A stretch of DNA of 33,289 nt from Pseudoluteimonas sp044226035 (GCA_044226035.1 JBGAHT010000028.1:1-33289); one strand, 5' to 3'; shown: positions 1 to 8,309, counted from the first letter of the stretch. Notes: generated by a model not told the origin, from the sequence alone. Numbers and translations are program-made.

Positions 1-810
1 GCGGCGAACGCGCGCGATCAGCGCGGGCTGATCGAGAAAGCCGAGATGAGCATGCTGGTGAAGGGCGGCATCGACATGCGGCCCGACGGCAGCGTCGAAC
101 GCTATTCCATCGATCATTCCGAGAAACTCTCGCCTGCCGTGACGCATATGATCGGCGCGCAGGTCTCGCAATGGCGGTTCGAGCCGGTGCTGGTCGATGG
201 CAAGCCGGTCAATGCGCATACCAACATGTCGTTGCGCATCGTCGCCAAGCCCGTCGACGAGCAGAATTTCAATGTCCGCATCCAGAGTGCGAGCTTTTCC
301 GGCGGAAGCGATGCCAAGGACGATCGCATAAGCGTCCTGAAAAGGACTTCGCTCAAACCCATGGTGCAGGCGCTTTGGTCGACCAGTCTGGACGGCCCCG
401 TTGACCTTTATCTTGCGCTGAAAATCGGAACGGATGGCAAGGTGCTGGATGCGATTGTCCAGCAAGTCAATTTGCCTAGCTCGGATACTGAGCGGGAGAT
501 GGCGAAGCAACGCAAGGTGTTGGCAGAGGCGGCGCTGGAAGTGGTACGGCAATGGACCTTTCAAGTACCCGGCCGCGAACCGGAAGGAGAGCCGTACTGG
601 TCTGGAATCCTCCCCATGGATTTCCAGAAGGGGACGGTGCCATCGGAAAGCGGATATGGTGAATGGAGAGCGTACATTCCCGGACCATGCACACCGGTGC
701 CCTGGGACACGCACGGAGAAGACCGCTGCGGTATCGACGCCGCTCCCGAGGGCGTGTTGACGCTCGACAGCTCCGGACCGAAGTTGCTGACGCCGCTGAT
801 GCAGGGCTGA
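1..810 (+). CDS. TonB C-terminal-like protein, 5' truncated by window edge
   Basis: The frame is open from base 1, so the gene begins outside the window; an internal ATG at 46 would give 254 residues. Counting from that ATG, two similar segments are visible, about residues 5-70 and 110-195. Each has a glycine/aspartate turn followed by a strand and then a WxF motif (QWRFEPV and QWTFQVP), the layout of TonB C-terminal domains where a variable-plus-tryptophan-phenylalanine strand ends the unit. No signal peptide or membrane anchor can be judged because the start is missing. Proteins of this kind in Xanthomonadaceae are often labelled energy transducer TonB, but the role of a double TonB-C-like protein is not established. 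It converges on rho and shares a bidirectional terminator with it. Confidence 0.7.
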   Translation, partial: AANARDQRGLIEKAEMSMLVKGGIDMRPDGSVERYSIDHSEKLSPAVTHMIGAQVSQWRFEPVLVDGKPVNAHTNMSLRIVAKPVDEQNFNVRIQSASFSGGSDAKDDRISVLKRTSLKPMVQALWSTSLDGPVDLYLALKIGTDGKVLDAIVQQVNLPSSDTEREMAKQRKVLAEAALEVVRQWTFQVPGREPEGEPYWSGILPMDFQKGTVPSESGYGEWRAYIPGPCTPVPWDTHGEDRCGIDAAPEGVLTLDSSGPKLLTPLMQG

Positions 811-822
811 TCGCCGCAACGA

Positions 823-849
823 AAAACGCCCCGCGATGCGGGGCGTTTT
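823..849. terminator. Bidirectional rho-independent terminator
   Basis: A perfect 12-bp stem (AAAACGCCCCGC) with a 3-base loop is flanked by T-runs on both strands (GTTTTT rightward, TTTTTCG leftward). It lies in the 57-bp gap between the convergent TonB-like gene and rho, so it can end transcription from both sides. Notably rho itself ends at a factor-independent terminator. Confidence 0.92.
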
Positions 850-867
850 GTTTTTGCTTCGCGAGGC

Positions 868-2523
868 TTACCGCTTCATCGAGGCGAAGAACTCGTCGTT
901 GGATTTCGTGCTCTTCATCTTGTCGAGCAGGAATTCCATGGCCGCGATCTCGTCCATCGGGTGCAGCAGCTTGCGCAGGATCCAGATCTTCTGCAGCAGG
1001 TCCGGTTCGATCAGCAGGTCCTCGCGGCGGGTGCCGGAGAGGTTCACGCCGATCGCCGGGTACACCCGCTTCTCGGTGATGCGGCGGTCCAGGTGCACTT
1101 CGGAATTGCCCGTGCCCTTGAACTCCTCGTAGATCACCTTGTCCATCGCGCTGCCGGTATCGACCAGCGCGGTCGCGATGATCGTCAGCGAACCGCCTTC
1201 CTCCACGTTGCGCGCGGCGCCGAAGAAGCGCTTCGGCCGGTGCATCGCGTTGGAATCCACGCCGCCGGTCAGCACCTTGCCGCTCGACGGAACGACGTTG
1301 TTGTAGGCGCGGGCGAGGCGGGTGATCGAATCGAGCAGGATCACCACGTCCTTCTTGTGCTCGACCAGGCGCTTGGCCCGCTCGATCACCATTTCCGCGA
1401 CCTGCACGTGGCGCGCGGCCGGTTCGTCGAACGTGGAGGAGATCACCTCGCCGCGCACGGTGCGCTGCATTTCGGTGACTTCCTCCGGGCGCTCGTCGAT
1501 CAGCAGCACGATCAGGTGCACGTCCGGATGGTTGTAGGTGATGGCGCTGGCGATCTGCTGCAGCATCATCGTCTTGCCCGCCTTGGGCGGCGAGACGATC
1601 AGCGCGCGCTGGCCCTTGCCCTGCGGCGCCATCAGGTCGAGGATGCGGCCGGCGATGTCCTCGGTGGAACCGTCGCCGCGCTCGAGCTTGAAGCGCTTGC
1701 GCGGGAACAGCGGGGTGAGGTTCTCGAACAGGGCCTTGTTCTTCGAGGCCTCGATCGGCTCGCCGTTGATGGTGTCGACGATGTTCAGCGCGAAGTAGCG
1801 TTCGCCGTCCTTCGGCCAGCGGATGCGGCCGGAGAGGTGGTCGCCGGTGCGCAGGTTGAAGCGGCGGATCTGCGACGGGCTGATGTAGGTGTCGTCGGGA
1901 CCGGCGAGGTACGAAGCCTCGGCCGCGCGCAGGAAGCCGAAGCCGTCGGGCAGGATTTCCAGCACGCCGTCGGCCTGCACGCCCTCGCCGTGGCGCGTGA
2001 GCACCTTGAGGATGGCGAAGATGATGTCCTGCTTTCGCGCGCGCGAGACGCCGTCGGTGATCTGCAGCTGCTCGGCGATGTCGAGCAGCTTCGGCGCGGG
2101 CATGCGCTTGAGGTCGCCCAGCGAATAGGTCGGGAAGCCCTCGGGCACCTGCGGGTGCGGGCGCGGCACGAAGTTCTCGCCGTTGCCGCCGCTGTCGTCC
2201 TGCGGCAGGCCGTTCTGGTAACGCTCGCGCTGGCGGTCGCGGCGGTTGCGGAAGCGGTCGCGGCGGTTGTTGTTGAAGCGCTGGCCGTCCTGCGGCTGCC
2301 CGCCGCGTTGCTCGGAACCGCCGTCGGAGGACGCGGCTTCCTGCGACTGCGGCGCGGGTGCGCTGGCCGCCGGTGGCGGGGCGGACTCGGCGGCGGGCGC
2401 TGGCGGCGGGGTGGCGGGCGCGGCGGGTAAACCGCCATCGGGCGGTTGGGAGCTTGCGGCTTCGGGGCGGGCCTTCGGCGGGCGGCCGCGGCGCTTCGGG
2501 GTGGTTTCGGTATCGTCGGACAA
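868..2523 (-). CDS. rho: Transcription termination factor Rho
   Basis: Hexameric RNA-dependent ATPase that terminates transcription. I chose the TTG at 2523 (551 residues), which has GAGG nine bases upstream; the frame continues open further but shows no better start. Residues 1-130 are an extension absent from the 419-residue E. coli protein: an AT-hook-like KRRGRPPK near residue 10, an Ala/Pro/Gln-rich stretch, then a basic Asn/Arg/Asp-rich patch (about 82-103). The usual core follows: Rho N-terminal helix domain (YSLGDLKRMPAPKLLDIA), cold-shock RNA-binding domain with DGFGFLR, Walker A PPKAGKTM (about 312-319), Walker B VVILLDSITRLARAYN, and the Q-loop and R-loop region with GGVDSNAMHRPKRFFGAARN. 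It follows trxA on the same strand, separated by a 244-bp leader, as in other gammaproteobacteria. Confidence 0.97.
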   Translation of the reverse strand: MSDDTETTPKRRGRPPKARPEAASSQPPDGGLPAAPATPPPAPAAESAPPPAASAPAPQSQEAASSDGGSEQRGGQPQDGQRFNNNRRDRFRNRRDRQRERYQNGLPQDDSGGNGENFVPRPHPQVPEGFPTYSLGDLKRMPAPKLLDIAEQLQITDGVSRARKQDIIFAILKVLTRHGEGVQADGVLEILPDGFGFLRAAEASYLAGPDDTYISPSQIRRFNLRTGDHLSGRIRWPKDGERYFALNIVDTINGEPIEASKNKALFENLTPLFPRKRFKLERGDGSTEDIAGRILDLMAPQGKGQRALIVSPPKAGKTMMLQQIASAITYNHPDVHLIVLLIDERPEEVTEMQRTVRGEVISSTFDEPAARHVQVAEMVIERAKRLVEHKKDVVILLDSITRLARAYNNVVPSSGKVLTGGVDSNAMHRPKRFFGAARNVEEGGSLTIIATALVDTGSAMDKVIYEEFKGTGNSEVHLDRRITEKRVYPAIGVNLSGTRREDLLIEPDLLQKIWILRKLLHPMDEIAAMEFLLDKMKSTKSNDEFFASMKR

Positions 2524-2690
2524 GCGGAAAAACCTCGCGGTGCGAGCGCTCGCGTTGCGCGAGCGTGGGAACGTTCGGATGAACGTCAGGGAAGGAAGGA
2601 GAGGGGGTGCGGCGCAGGAAACGCGCCGGAACAAGGGAAAACTAGCATTGGTCGCGCCCGCCGGCAACTGGCGGGGCGAAAGGGGTTCAG

Positions 2691-2761
2691 GGTTCTTGGT
2701 TGTTGGTTCCTGGACAGGCGGGTTTGTTGTTCCAGCAGCCAGGAACCCGCAACCAACAACC
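2691..2761. repeat. Imperfect long inverted repeat between trxA and rho
   Basis: Arms of 23 bases (2691-2713 and 2739-2761) pair at 20 of 23 positions around a 25-base spacer. The arms are themselves internally repetitive (GGTTnTTGGTT, GGTTCCTGG). The structure begins 6 bases beyond the trxA stop codon and would be transcribed in the trxA-rho leader. It has no T-run, so it is not a simple intrinsic terminator. It could be a mobile intergenic repeat or a leader structure. Confidence 0.7.
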
Positions 2762-2767
2762 GGCTTC

Positions 2768-3094
2768 TTACAGCGCCTTTTCGATCATCTGCCCGAGCTG
2801 GGCCTTGCCCACCGCGCCGATCTGGGTGCCGTGGACCTGGCCGTCCTTGAACACCAGCAGCATCGGGATCGAGCGCACGTGGTACTTGATCGCGGTCGCC
2901 TGGTTCTGGTCGACGTCGACCTTCACGATCTTGGCCTTGCCGGCATAGGCCTCGGCCAGTTCGTCCAGCGCCGGCGCGATCATCTTGCACGGGCCGCACC
3001 ACGGCGCCCAGAAATCGACCAGCACCGGCTCGCTGGACTGCAGCACGGCGGCATCGAAATCGGCGTCGGTGGCGTGGATGACCTTGTCGCTCAC
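2768..3094 (-). CDS. trxA: Thioredoxin 1
   Basis: Cytoplasmic dithiol oxidoreductase of 108 residues, the normal thioredoxin length. The active site is WCGPC (Cys33 and Cys36) in the context DFWAPWCGPCKMIAP. The conserved cis-proline is in RSIPMLLVF, and GAVGKAQL closes the fold. Start is the GTG at 3094, preceded by AGGAG at a 6-base distance; longer in-frame extensions upstream overlap the rhlB promoter and coding region and are not credible. It is divergent from rhlB and upstream of rho, the same order as in E. coli. Confidence 0.97.
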   Translation of the reverse strand: MSDKVIHATDADFDAAVLQSSEPVLVDFWAPWCGPCKMIAPALDELAEAYAGKAKIVKVDVDQNQATAIKYHVRSIPMLLVFKDGQVHGTQIGAVGKAQLGQMIEKAL

Positions 3095-3326
3095 GGGGTT
3101 CTCCTGCGGAAAGGGAAGGGCCGGCGGACGCGGGCCGTCGGCGGCATCGGATGGGGGAATGTTAAACTTGGGGAATGCATCGCGCGGTTCAAGTCGCGAT
3201 GCCGTGCCGGGAACGACCAGCCCCGGAACCTTCCCGGCAGTCTGCGTGGCTGCCTCCCATTCATACAAGCATGCCTTTCGACCCGCATGCATGCGCGCCC
3301 CACGCGGCGCCCCGAGGCCAAGACCC

Positions 3327-4991
3327 GTGTCCGACAAGCCCCTGACCGATATCAGTTTTTCCTCCTTCGACCTGCACCCGTCGCTGCTCGCCGGGCTCGA
3401 GGCCGCCGGTTTCAACCGCTGCACGCCGATCCAGGCGCTGACCCTGCCGCTGGCACTGGCCGGGCGCGACGTCGCCGGCCAGGCCCAGACCGGCACCGGC
3501 AAGACGCTCGCGTTCCTGATCACGGTGATCAACCGCCTGCTCACCCGCCCGGCGCTGGCCGAGCGCAAGCCCGAGGACCCGCGCGCGCTGATCCTCGCCC
3601 CGACCCGCGAGCTCGCGATCCAGATCCACAAGGACGCGCTGAAGTTCGCTTCCGACCTCGGCCTGAAGTTCGCCCTGGTCTACGGCGGCGTGGACTACGA
3701 CAAGCAGCGCGCGCAGCTGCAGGCCGGCGCCGACGTGATCATCGCGACCCCGGGCCGCCTGATCGACTACGTCAAGCAGCACAAGGTCGTCTCGCTGCAC
3801 GCCTGCGAGGTGTGCGTGCTGGACGAAGCCGACCGCATGTTCGACCTCGGCTTCATCAAGGACATCCGCTTCCTGCTGCGGCGCATGCCGATCCGCACCG
3901 AACGGCAGACGCTGCTGTTCAGCGCGACGCTGAGCCACCGCGTGCTGGAACTGGCCTACGAGCACATGAACGAGCCGGAAAAGCTCGTCGTGGAAACCGA
4001 ATCGGTCACCGCCGCGCGGGTGCGCCAGCGCCTGTATTTCCCCGCCGACGAGGAGAAGCTGCCGCTGCTGATCGGCCTGCTCTCGCGCAGCGAGGGCGCG
4101 CGCACGATGGTGTTCGTCAACACCAAGGTGTTCGTGGAACGCGTGGCGCGCGCGCTGGAGAAGGCCGGCTACCGGGTCGGCGTGCTCAGCGGCGACGTGC
4201 CGCAGAAGAAGCGCGAATCGCTGCTGAAGAAGTTCCAGGCCGGCCAGCTCGAACTGCTGGTCGCCACCGACGTCGCCGCGCGCGGCCTGCACATCGACGG
4301 CGTGTCGCACGTGTACAACTACGACCTGCCGTTCGACGCCGAGGATTACGTGCATCGCATCGGCCGCACCGCGCGCCTTGGAGCGGAGGGCGACGCGATC
4401 AGCTTCGCCTGCGAGCGCTACGCGATGGGCCTGCCGGACATCGAGGCCTATATCGGCCAGGAAATCCCGCGCGCCAGCGTCGACCCGGAATTGCTGATCG
4501 CGGTGCCGCGCGCGCCGCGGCCGCAGGTCGAGGCCGTCGCCGAGGAAGGCGAGAGCATCGGCGAGATCTTCCGGGAAGTGCGCGAGGCCCGCGCCGCCGA
4601 GGACGCCAAGCGCGGCGGTGGACGTTCGCGCAGCGGTGGTCGCGATGGCGGCGGTCGTGGCGAACGCCGCGAGGGCGGGAGCCGTAGCGGCGAAGGCCGT
4701 GGCCCGCGCCCGCCGCGCAAGCCGCGTCCGGAACCGGCACAGGCCACGGGAAAAACGGGGGAGAAAGCCCCGGTGCAGCCGCAACTCGCCCTCGCCGAGG
4801 GCGACGAACACGCGCCGCGCAAGCGTCGCCGCCGCCGTGGCGGCCGCCGCGTGGATGGCGCCGCGCCGCAACCGGCGGCCGCGCCCGCGACTGCCGCCAC
4901 GCCCACCGCCGCCGCGCAGCCTTCGCTGCTGTCGCGCATCGGCCGCGGGCTGAAGTCGCTGGTGACGCGTTCGCCCAGCAAGCAGCACTGA
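3327..4991 (+). CDS. rhlB: DEAD-box ATP-dependent RNA helicase RhlB
   Basis: RNA helicase that in E. coli is part of the RNase E degradosome. The GTG at 3327 is the likely start (554 residues), with GAGG nine bases upstream. Motifs in order: Q motif FNRCTPIQ, motif I AQTGTGKT, Ia PTRELAIQ, TPGRLID, motif II LDEADRMFDLGF, motif III FSATLS, motif IV MVFVNTK, motif V ATDVAARGLHI, motif VI HRIGRTAR. The helicase core ends near residue 410. A tail of about 120 residues follows, rich in Arg/Gly (RSGGRDGGGRGERREGG) and then in Arg and Pro/Ala, ending in a basic segment. E. coli RhlB has 421 residues, so this tail is an extension; it probably binds RNA or partner proteins. Divergent from trxA across 232 bp, in which I see no convincing promoter hexamers. 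Confidence 0.95.
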   Translation: MSDKPLTDISFSSFDLHPSLLAGLEAAGFNRCTPIQALTLPLALAGRDVAGQAQTGTGKTLAFLITVINRLLTRPALAERKPEDPRALILAPTRELAIQIHKDALKFASDLGLKFALVYGGVDYDKQRAQLQAGADVIIATPGRLIDYVKQHKVVSLHACEVCVLDEADRMFDLGFIKDIRFLLRRMPIRTERQTLLFSATLSHRVLELAYEHMNEPEKLVVETESVTAARVRQRLYFPADEEKLPLLIGLLSRSEGARTMVFVNTKVFVERVARALEKAGYRVGVLSGDVPQKKRESLLKKFQAGQLELLVATDVAARGLHIDGVSHVYNYDLPFDAEDYVHRIGRTARLGAEGDAISFACERYAMGLPDIEAYIGQEIPRASVDPELLIAVPRAPRPQVEAVAEEGESIGEIFREVREARAAEDAKRGGGRSRSGGRDGGGRGERREGGSRSGEGRGPRPPRKPRPEPAQATGKTGEKAPVQPQLALAEGDEHAPRKRRRRRGGRRVDGAAPQPAAAPATAATPTAAAQPSLLSRIGRGLKSLVTRSPSKQH

Positions 4992-5055
4992 GCAATCCGC
5001 CGTGCCCGTGCAGGCGGGCTTCCAGCGCCTCGGCGCTCGGATCGAAAGACACTGG

Positions 5056-5075
5056 ATTCCCGCTTTCGCGGGAAT
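5056..5075. repeat. ATTCCCGC/GCGGGAAT hairpin repeat
   Basis: An 8-bp perfect stem (ATTCCCGC, GCGGGAAT) with a TTTC loop in the rhlB-ftsE gap. It is the core of a widespread intergenic element of Xanthomonadaceae and some other proteobacteria. The spurious peptide MPVIPAKAGIQ read from its lower strand is a familiar annotation artefact of that element. Nothing else was recognised in the 161-bp gap (4992-5152). Confidence 0.85.
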
Positions 5076-5152
5076 GACGGGCAAAAGCGAGTCATCCAGA
5101 CCTTCCTTGGGCGATACTGCGGGCCCACGCCCTCGGGATTCGTTCCGCCGAC

Positions 5153-5842
5153 ATGCCGGTCCTGCGCTTCGACAACGTCAGCAAGGTCTATGCAGGCGGC
5201 CGCCAGGCGCTGCGCGAAGTCAGCTTCGACGTCGAGCCCGGCGAAATGCTGTTCCTCACCGGCCATTCCGGCGCGGGCAAGAGCACCCTGCTCAAGCTCA
5301 TCCACCTCGCCGAACGGCCGAGCCGTGGCGCGGTGGTGTTCGGCGAGCGCAACCTGCACAAGGTGCGCGGCGGCCGGGTGGCGCTGCACCGGCGCGACGT
5401 CGGCGTGGTGTTCCAGGACCATCGCCTGCTGCTCGATCGCAGCGTGTACGAGAACATCGCGTTGCCGCTGATCCTGCGCGGCATGCGCCGGCGCGAGATC
5501 GGCAAGCGCGTGCGCAGCATCCTCGAGCGCCTGGGCCTGGGCGAGCGCGAACGCGCGCTGCCGACGCAGCTTTCCGCCGGCGAACAGCAGCGCGTGGGCA
5601 TCGCGCGCGCGGTGGTCGGCGAGCCGAAGCTGCTGCTCGCGGACGAGCCGACCGGCAACCTCGATCCCACCCTGTCCGCGGAAATCATGGCGCTGTTCGC
5701 CTCGCTGCCCGAACGCGGCACCAGCGTGCTCGTCGCCAGCCACGACCTGGGCCTGGTCAAGCGCATGAAGAAGCGCGTGCTGGTGCTCGACCACGGACAG
5801 CTCGCCGACGACATCTCGCCGGAGGACCTCGCCGATGCATGA
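5153..5842 (+). CDS. ftsE: Cell division ATP-binding protein FtsE
   Basis: ATPase of the FtsEX complex, which sits at the divisome and controls peptidoglycan amidase activation from the cytoplasm. 229 residues, typical length. Walker A is GHSGAGKST (about 37-45), the Q-loop is in VVFQDHRLL, the ABC signature is LSAGEQQRV, Walker B is LLLADEPTGNLD, and the switch histidine is in VASHD. The start ATG at 5153 begins MPVLRFDNVSKVY, matching the family N-terminus. The stop overlaps the ftsX start by 8 bases (ATGCATGA), implying coupled translation. Confidence 0.96.
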   Translation: MPVLRFDNVSKVYAGGRQALREVSFDVEPGEMLFLTGHSGAGKSTLLKLIHLAERPSRGAVVFGERNLHKVRGGRVALHRRDVGVVFQDHRLLLDRSVYENIALPLILRGMRRREIGKRVRSILERLGLGERERALPTQLSAGEQQRVGIARAVVGEPKLLLADEPTGNLDPTLSAEIMALFASLPERGTSVLVASHDLGLVKRMKKRVLVLDHGQLADDISPEDLADA

Positions 5843-6767
5843 GGCGCGCGTCCATCACTCCGGCCCGGTCGCGTGGCTGGACCACCACGTCTACAGCTTC
5901 GTCTCCAGCCTCGGCCGCGTGGTGCGCCGGCCGTGGGCGACGCTGCTCACCATCGGCGTGATGGCGGTCGCGCTGGCGCTGCCGCTGGGCCTGTGGGCCG
6001 TGCTCGACAACATCGGCCGCTTCGGCGGCGAGTTGCGGCAGTCGCGCGAGATCGCCGTGTTCCTCAAGCCCGAACTCGGCCTCGACCGCGCGCAGGCGCT
6101 CGCCACCGCCTTGCGCGGGCGCGGCGACGTCGCCGCGGTGGCGGTGAAGACGCCGGACGAAGGCCTGCGCGAATTGCGCGACCGCGGCGGGCTCGGCGCG
6201 GCGATCGACGCGCTCGGCGACAACCCGCTGCCGAGCGTGCTGGTGGTGACGCCGCGCGGCGACGAAACCGCGCTCGCCGAATCGCTGGCCGCGCTGCCCG
6301 AAGCCGACCAGGTGCAGCACGACGCGCAATGGCGCAAGCGCCTGGACGGCTGGCTGCGTTTCGGCGGGCGCGTGGTCTGGGTGCTGGGCCTGCTGCTCGG
6401 GCTCGGCGCGTTGCTGGTGGTGGGCAACACCGTGCGCCTGGACATCCAGTCGCGGCGCGAGGAAATCGGCGTGCTGCAACTGCTCGGCGCCAGCGACGGC
6501 TTCATCCGCCGCCCCTTCCTCTACCTCGGCGCCTGGTACGGACTCGCCGCCGGCGCGCTCGCGCTGGGCCTGCTCACGCTCGCCGCGTGGTCGCTGCGCG
6601 CGCCGCTGGCCGACCTCGCCGCGACCTACGGCAGCCATTTCGCGCTCGCGGGGTTCCCGCCGCCGGTGCTCGCCGGCGTCGTGGTCGGCGCGGCGCTGCT
6701 CGGCTGGCTCGGCGCGGGCCTGGTCGCCGGGCATTTCCTGCGCCAGACCCGGCCGACGGACGCGTGA
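5835..6767 (+). CDS. ftsX: Cell division protein FtsX
   Basis: Membrane partner of FtsE, 310 residues. A basic cytoplasmic N-terminus is followed by a first membrane helix (about 36-58). A periplasmic domain (about 60-175) follows, where the family recruits amidase activators such as EnvC. Three further helices lie at about 178-200, 225-250 and 272-300. The conserved RREEIGVLQLLGAS segment sits between helices 2 and 3. It overlaps ftsE by 8 bases and shares one base with the next gene (TGATG). In E. coli and many gammaproteobacteria rpoH follows ftsX directly; here rpoH lies more than 16 kb away. Confidence 0.95.
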   Translation: MHEARVHHSGPVAWLDHHVYSFVSSLGRVVRRPWATLLTIGVMAVALALPLGLWAVLDNIGRFGGELRQSREIAVFLKPELGLDRAQALATALRGRGDVAAVAVKTPDEGLRELRDRGGLGAAIDALGDNPLPSVLVVTPRGDETALAESLAALPEADQVQHDAQWRKRLDGWLRFGGRVVWVLGLLLGLGALLVVGNTVRLDIQSRREEIGVLQLLGASDGFIRRPFLYLGAWYGLAAGALALGLLTLAAWSLRAPLADLAATYGSHFALAGFPPPVLAGVVVGAALLGWLGAGLVAGHFLRQTRPTDA

Positions 6768-7612
6768 TGGCCGGCAAGCACGACCTGCGCCACCTGGTCA
6801 GCGACGCGCCGCGGGTGATGGTCGTCGATGGTTCCAAGCTGGTGCGCAAGCTGATCGGCGACGTGCTGCGCAAGGAATTGCCGAACGCGAACGTGATCGC
6901 CTGCGACGGCATCGAGGCCGCGCGCGCGGCGCTGGCCGAAGGCGCGGTCGACCTGGTCACCACCTCGCTGGTGCTGCCCGACGGCGACGGCACCGCGATC
7001 GCGCGGATCGTGCGCGAGGCCGCGGGACAGGCCTACGTGCCGGTGATCGTGGTCTCCGGCGACGTGCAGTCGCGGCTGGAATCGCGCAGCCTGTCCGAGG
7101 ACGTCACCGACTACTTCGACAAGGCGCTCGGGCAGCAGGCGCTGGCCGCGTTCATCCGCGGCTACGTCGATCCGCAGCCGGTGCCCGGCGCGCGCGTGCT
7201 CTACGTCGAGGACAGCCGCGTGGTCGCGCTCGCCACCAAGCGCATGCTCGAGGCGCACGCGATGGAAGTGACCCACGTCGATTCGGCCGAGGCCGCGCTG
7301 GATTTCCTGCACGAGCACCGCGGCGAGGACGACGTCGGCACCGACCTGCTGCTCAGCGACGTTTACCTGAAAGGCGCGCTCAGCGGCCACGAACTGCTCG
7401 GCCAGGTGCGCAAGGCCTTCGGTTACTCCAAGCGCCGCCTGCCGGTGCTGGTGATGACCGGCGACGACAACCGCGACAACCAGGCCGCGCTGCTGCGCGA
7501 GGGCGCCAACGACCTGGTGCTGAAGCCCATCGAGGAACGCCTGCTGGTGATCAAGGCGCTGTTCCAGCTGCGCGCGGCGAAGACGCCGGAGCGGCGCGCG
7601 TTCGACGCATGA
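6767..7612 (+). CDS. Tandem receiver protein: degenerate REC plus intact REC
   Basis: 281 residues made of two receiver domains and no output domain. REC2 (about 142-265) is intact: acidic pair E148/D149, phospho-acceptor D198 in LLLSDVYL, T231 and K253 followed by Pro. REC1 (about 16-134) keeps the fold (D21, S97, K119) but has serine at position 67 where the phospho-aspartate should be (DLVTTSLVLP). REC1 therefore should not be phosphorylated in the normal way. The start ATG shares a base with the ftsX stop, and its own stop overlaps ung by 4 bases, so it is translated within the ftsEX set. A protein-protein interaction or phosphate-relay role is inferred; no partner kinase is in the window. 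Confidence 0.85.
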   Translation: MAGKHDLRHLVSDAPRVMVVDGSKLVRKLIGDVLRKELPNANVIACDGIEAARAALAEGAVDLVTTSLVLPDGDGTAIARIVREAAGQAYVPVIVVSGDVQSRLESRSLSEDVTDYFDKALGQQALAAFIRGYVDPQPVPGARVLYVEDSRVVALATKRMLEAHAMEVTHVDSAEAALDFLHEHRGEDDVGTDLLLSDVYLKGALSGHELLGQVRKAFGYSKRRLPVLVMTGDDNRDNQAALLREGANDLVLKPIEERLLVIKALFQLRAAKTPERRAFDA

Positions 7613-8307
7613 GCGCGGGCGACCTCCGCCTCGAACCTTCGTGGAAGGCGCGGGTCGGCGACTGGTTCGAACGCGAGGACATGCGCGCGCTGTCGGCGTT
7701 CCTGCGCGAACGCCTGCATGCCGGCGCGCGCATCCACCCCGGGCCGAAGGACATCTTCGCCGCGTTCGAGGCCACGCCGTTCGACGCGGTGAAGGTGGTG
7801 GTGCTCGGCCAGGATCCCTACCACGGCCCGGGGCAGGCGCATGGGCTGTGCTTCTCGGTGCTGCCCGGGGTGGAGGTCCCGCCTTCGCTGCAGAACATCT
7901 ACAAGGAACTCGCGCGCGACACGGGGTTCGTTGCGCCCGGCCACGGCTGGTTGATGCCGTGGGCGAAGCGCGGCGTGCTGCTGCTGAACTCGGTGCTGAC
8001 GGTCGAGGAAGGCCGCGCCGGTTCGCACCAGGGCAAGGGTTGGGAAGGCTTCACCGACCACGTCGTCGACGTGCTCGACCGCGAGCGCGAAGGCCTCGTC
8101 TTCCTGCTCTGGGGCAGCTACGCGCAGGCCAAGGGCCGGGTGATCGACCCGCGCCGGCACCGCGTGCTGAAGGCGCCGCATCCCTCGCCGCTGTCCGCGC
8201 ATCGCGGCTTCATCGGCTGCGGGCATTTCTCCGCGGCGAACGACTACCTCGCGCGCCGCGGCGCTACTCCCGTCGACTGGTCGCTGCCGCCGCGCGCGGA
8301 ACTTTGA
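7609..8307 (+). CDS. ung: Uracil-DNA glycosylase, family 1
   Basis: Removes uracil from DNA to start base-excision repair. 232 residues, close to the 229 of E. coli. The water-activating motif is GQDPYHG with catalytic Asp69; the uracil-binding Asn is in LLLNSVLTVE; the DNA-intercalation loop is HPSPLSAHRGF from His191. The start ATG overlaps the preceding stop by 4 bases (ATGA), so it is the last gene of the ftsE-ftsX-receiver-ung set. It ends facing the convergent TonB-dependent receptor gene. Confidence 0.97.
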   Translation: MSAGDLRLEPSWKARVGDWFEREDMRALSAFLRERLHAGARIHPGPKDIFAAFEATPFDAVKVVVLGQDPYHGPGQAHGLCFSVLPGVEVPPSLQNIYKELARDTGFVAPGHGWLMPWAKRGVLLLNSVLTVEEGRAGSHQGKGWEGFTDHVVDVLDREREGLVFLLWGSYAQAKGRVIDPRRHRVLKAPHPSPLSAHRGFIGCGHFSAANDYLARRGATPVDWSLPPRAEL

Positions 8308-8309
8308 CG

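Noticed and set aside
961..2430. 489-residue plus-strand frame opposite rho
   Set aside because: Arises from the codon bias of rho on the other strand; composition is Ala/Arg/His/Val-rich with no domain, and rho is certain.
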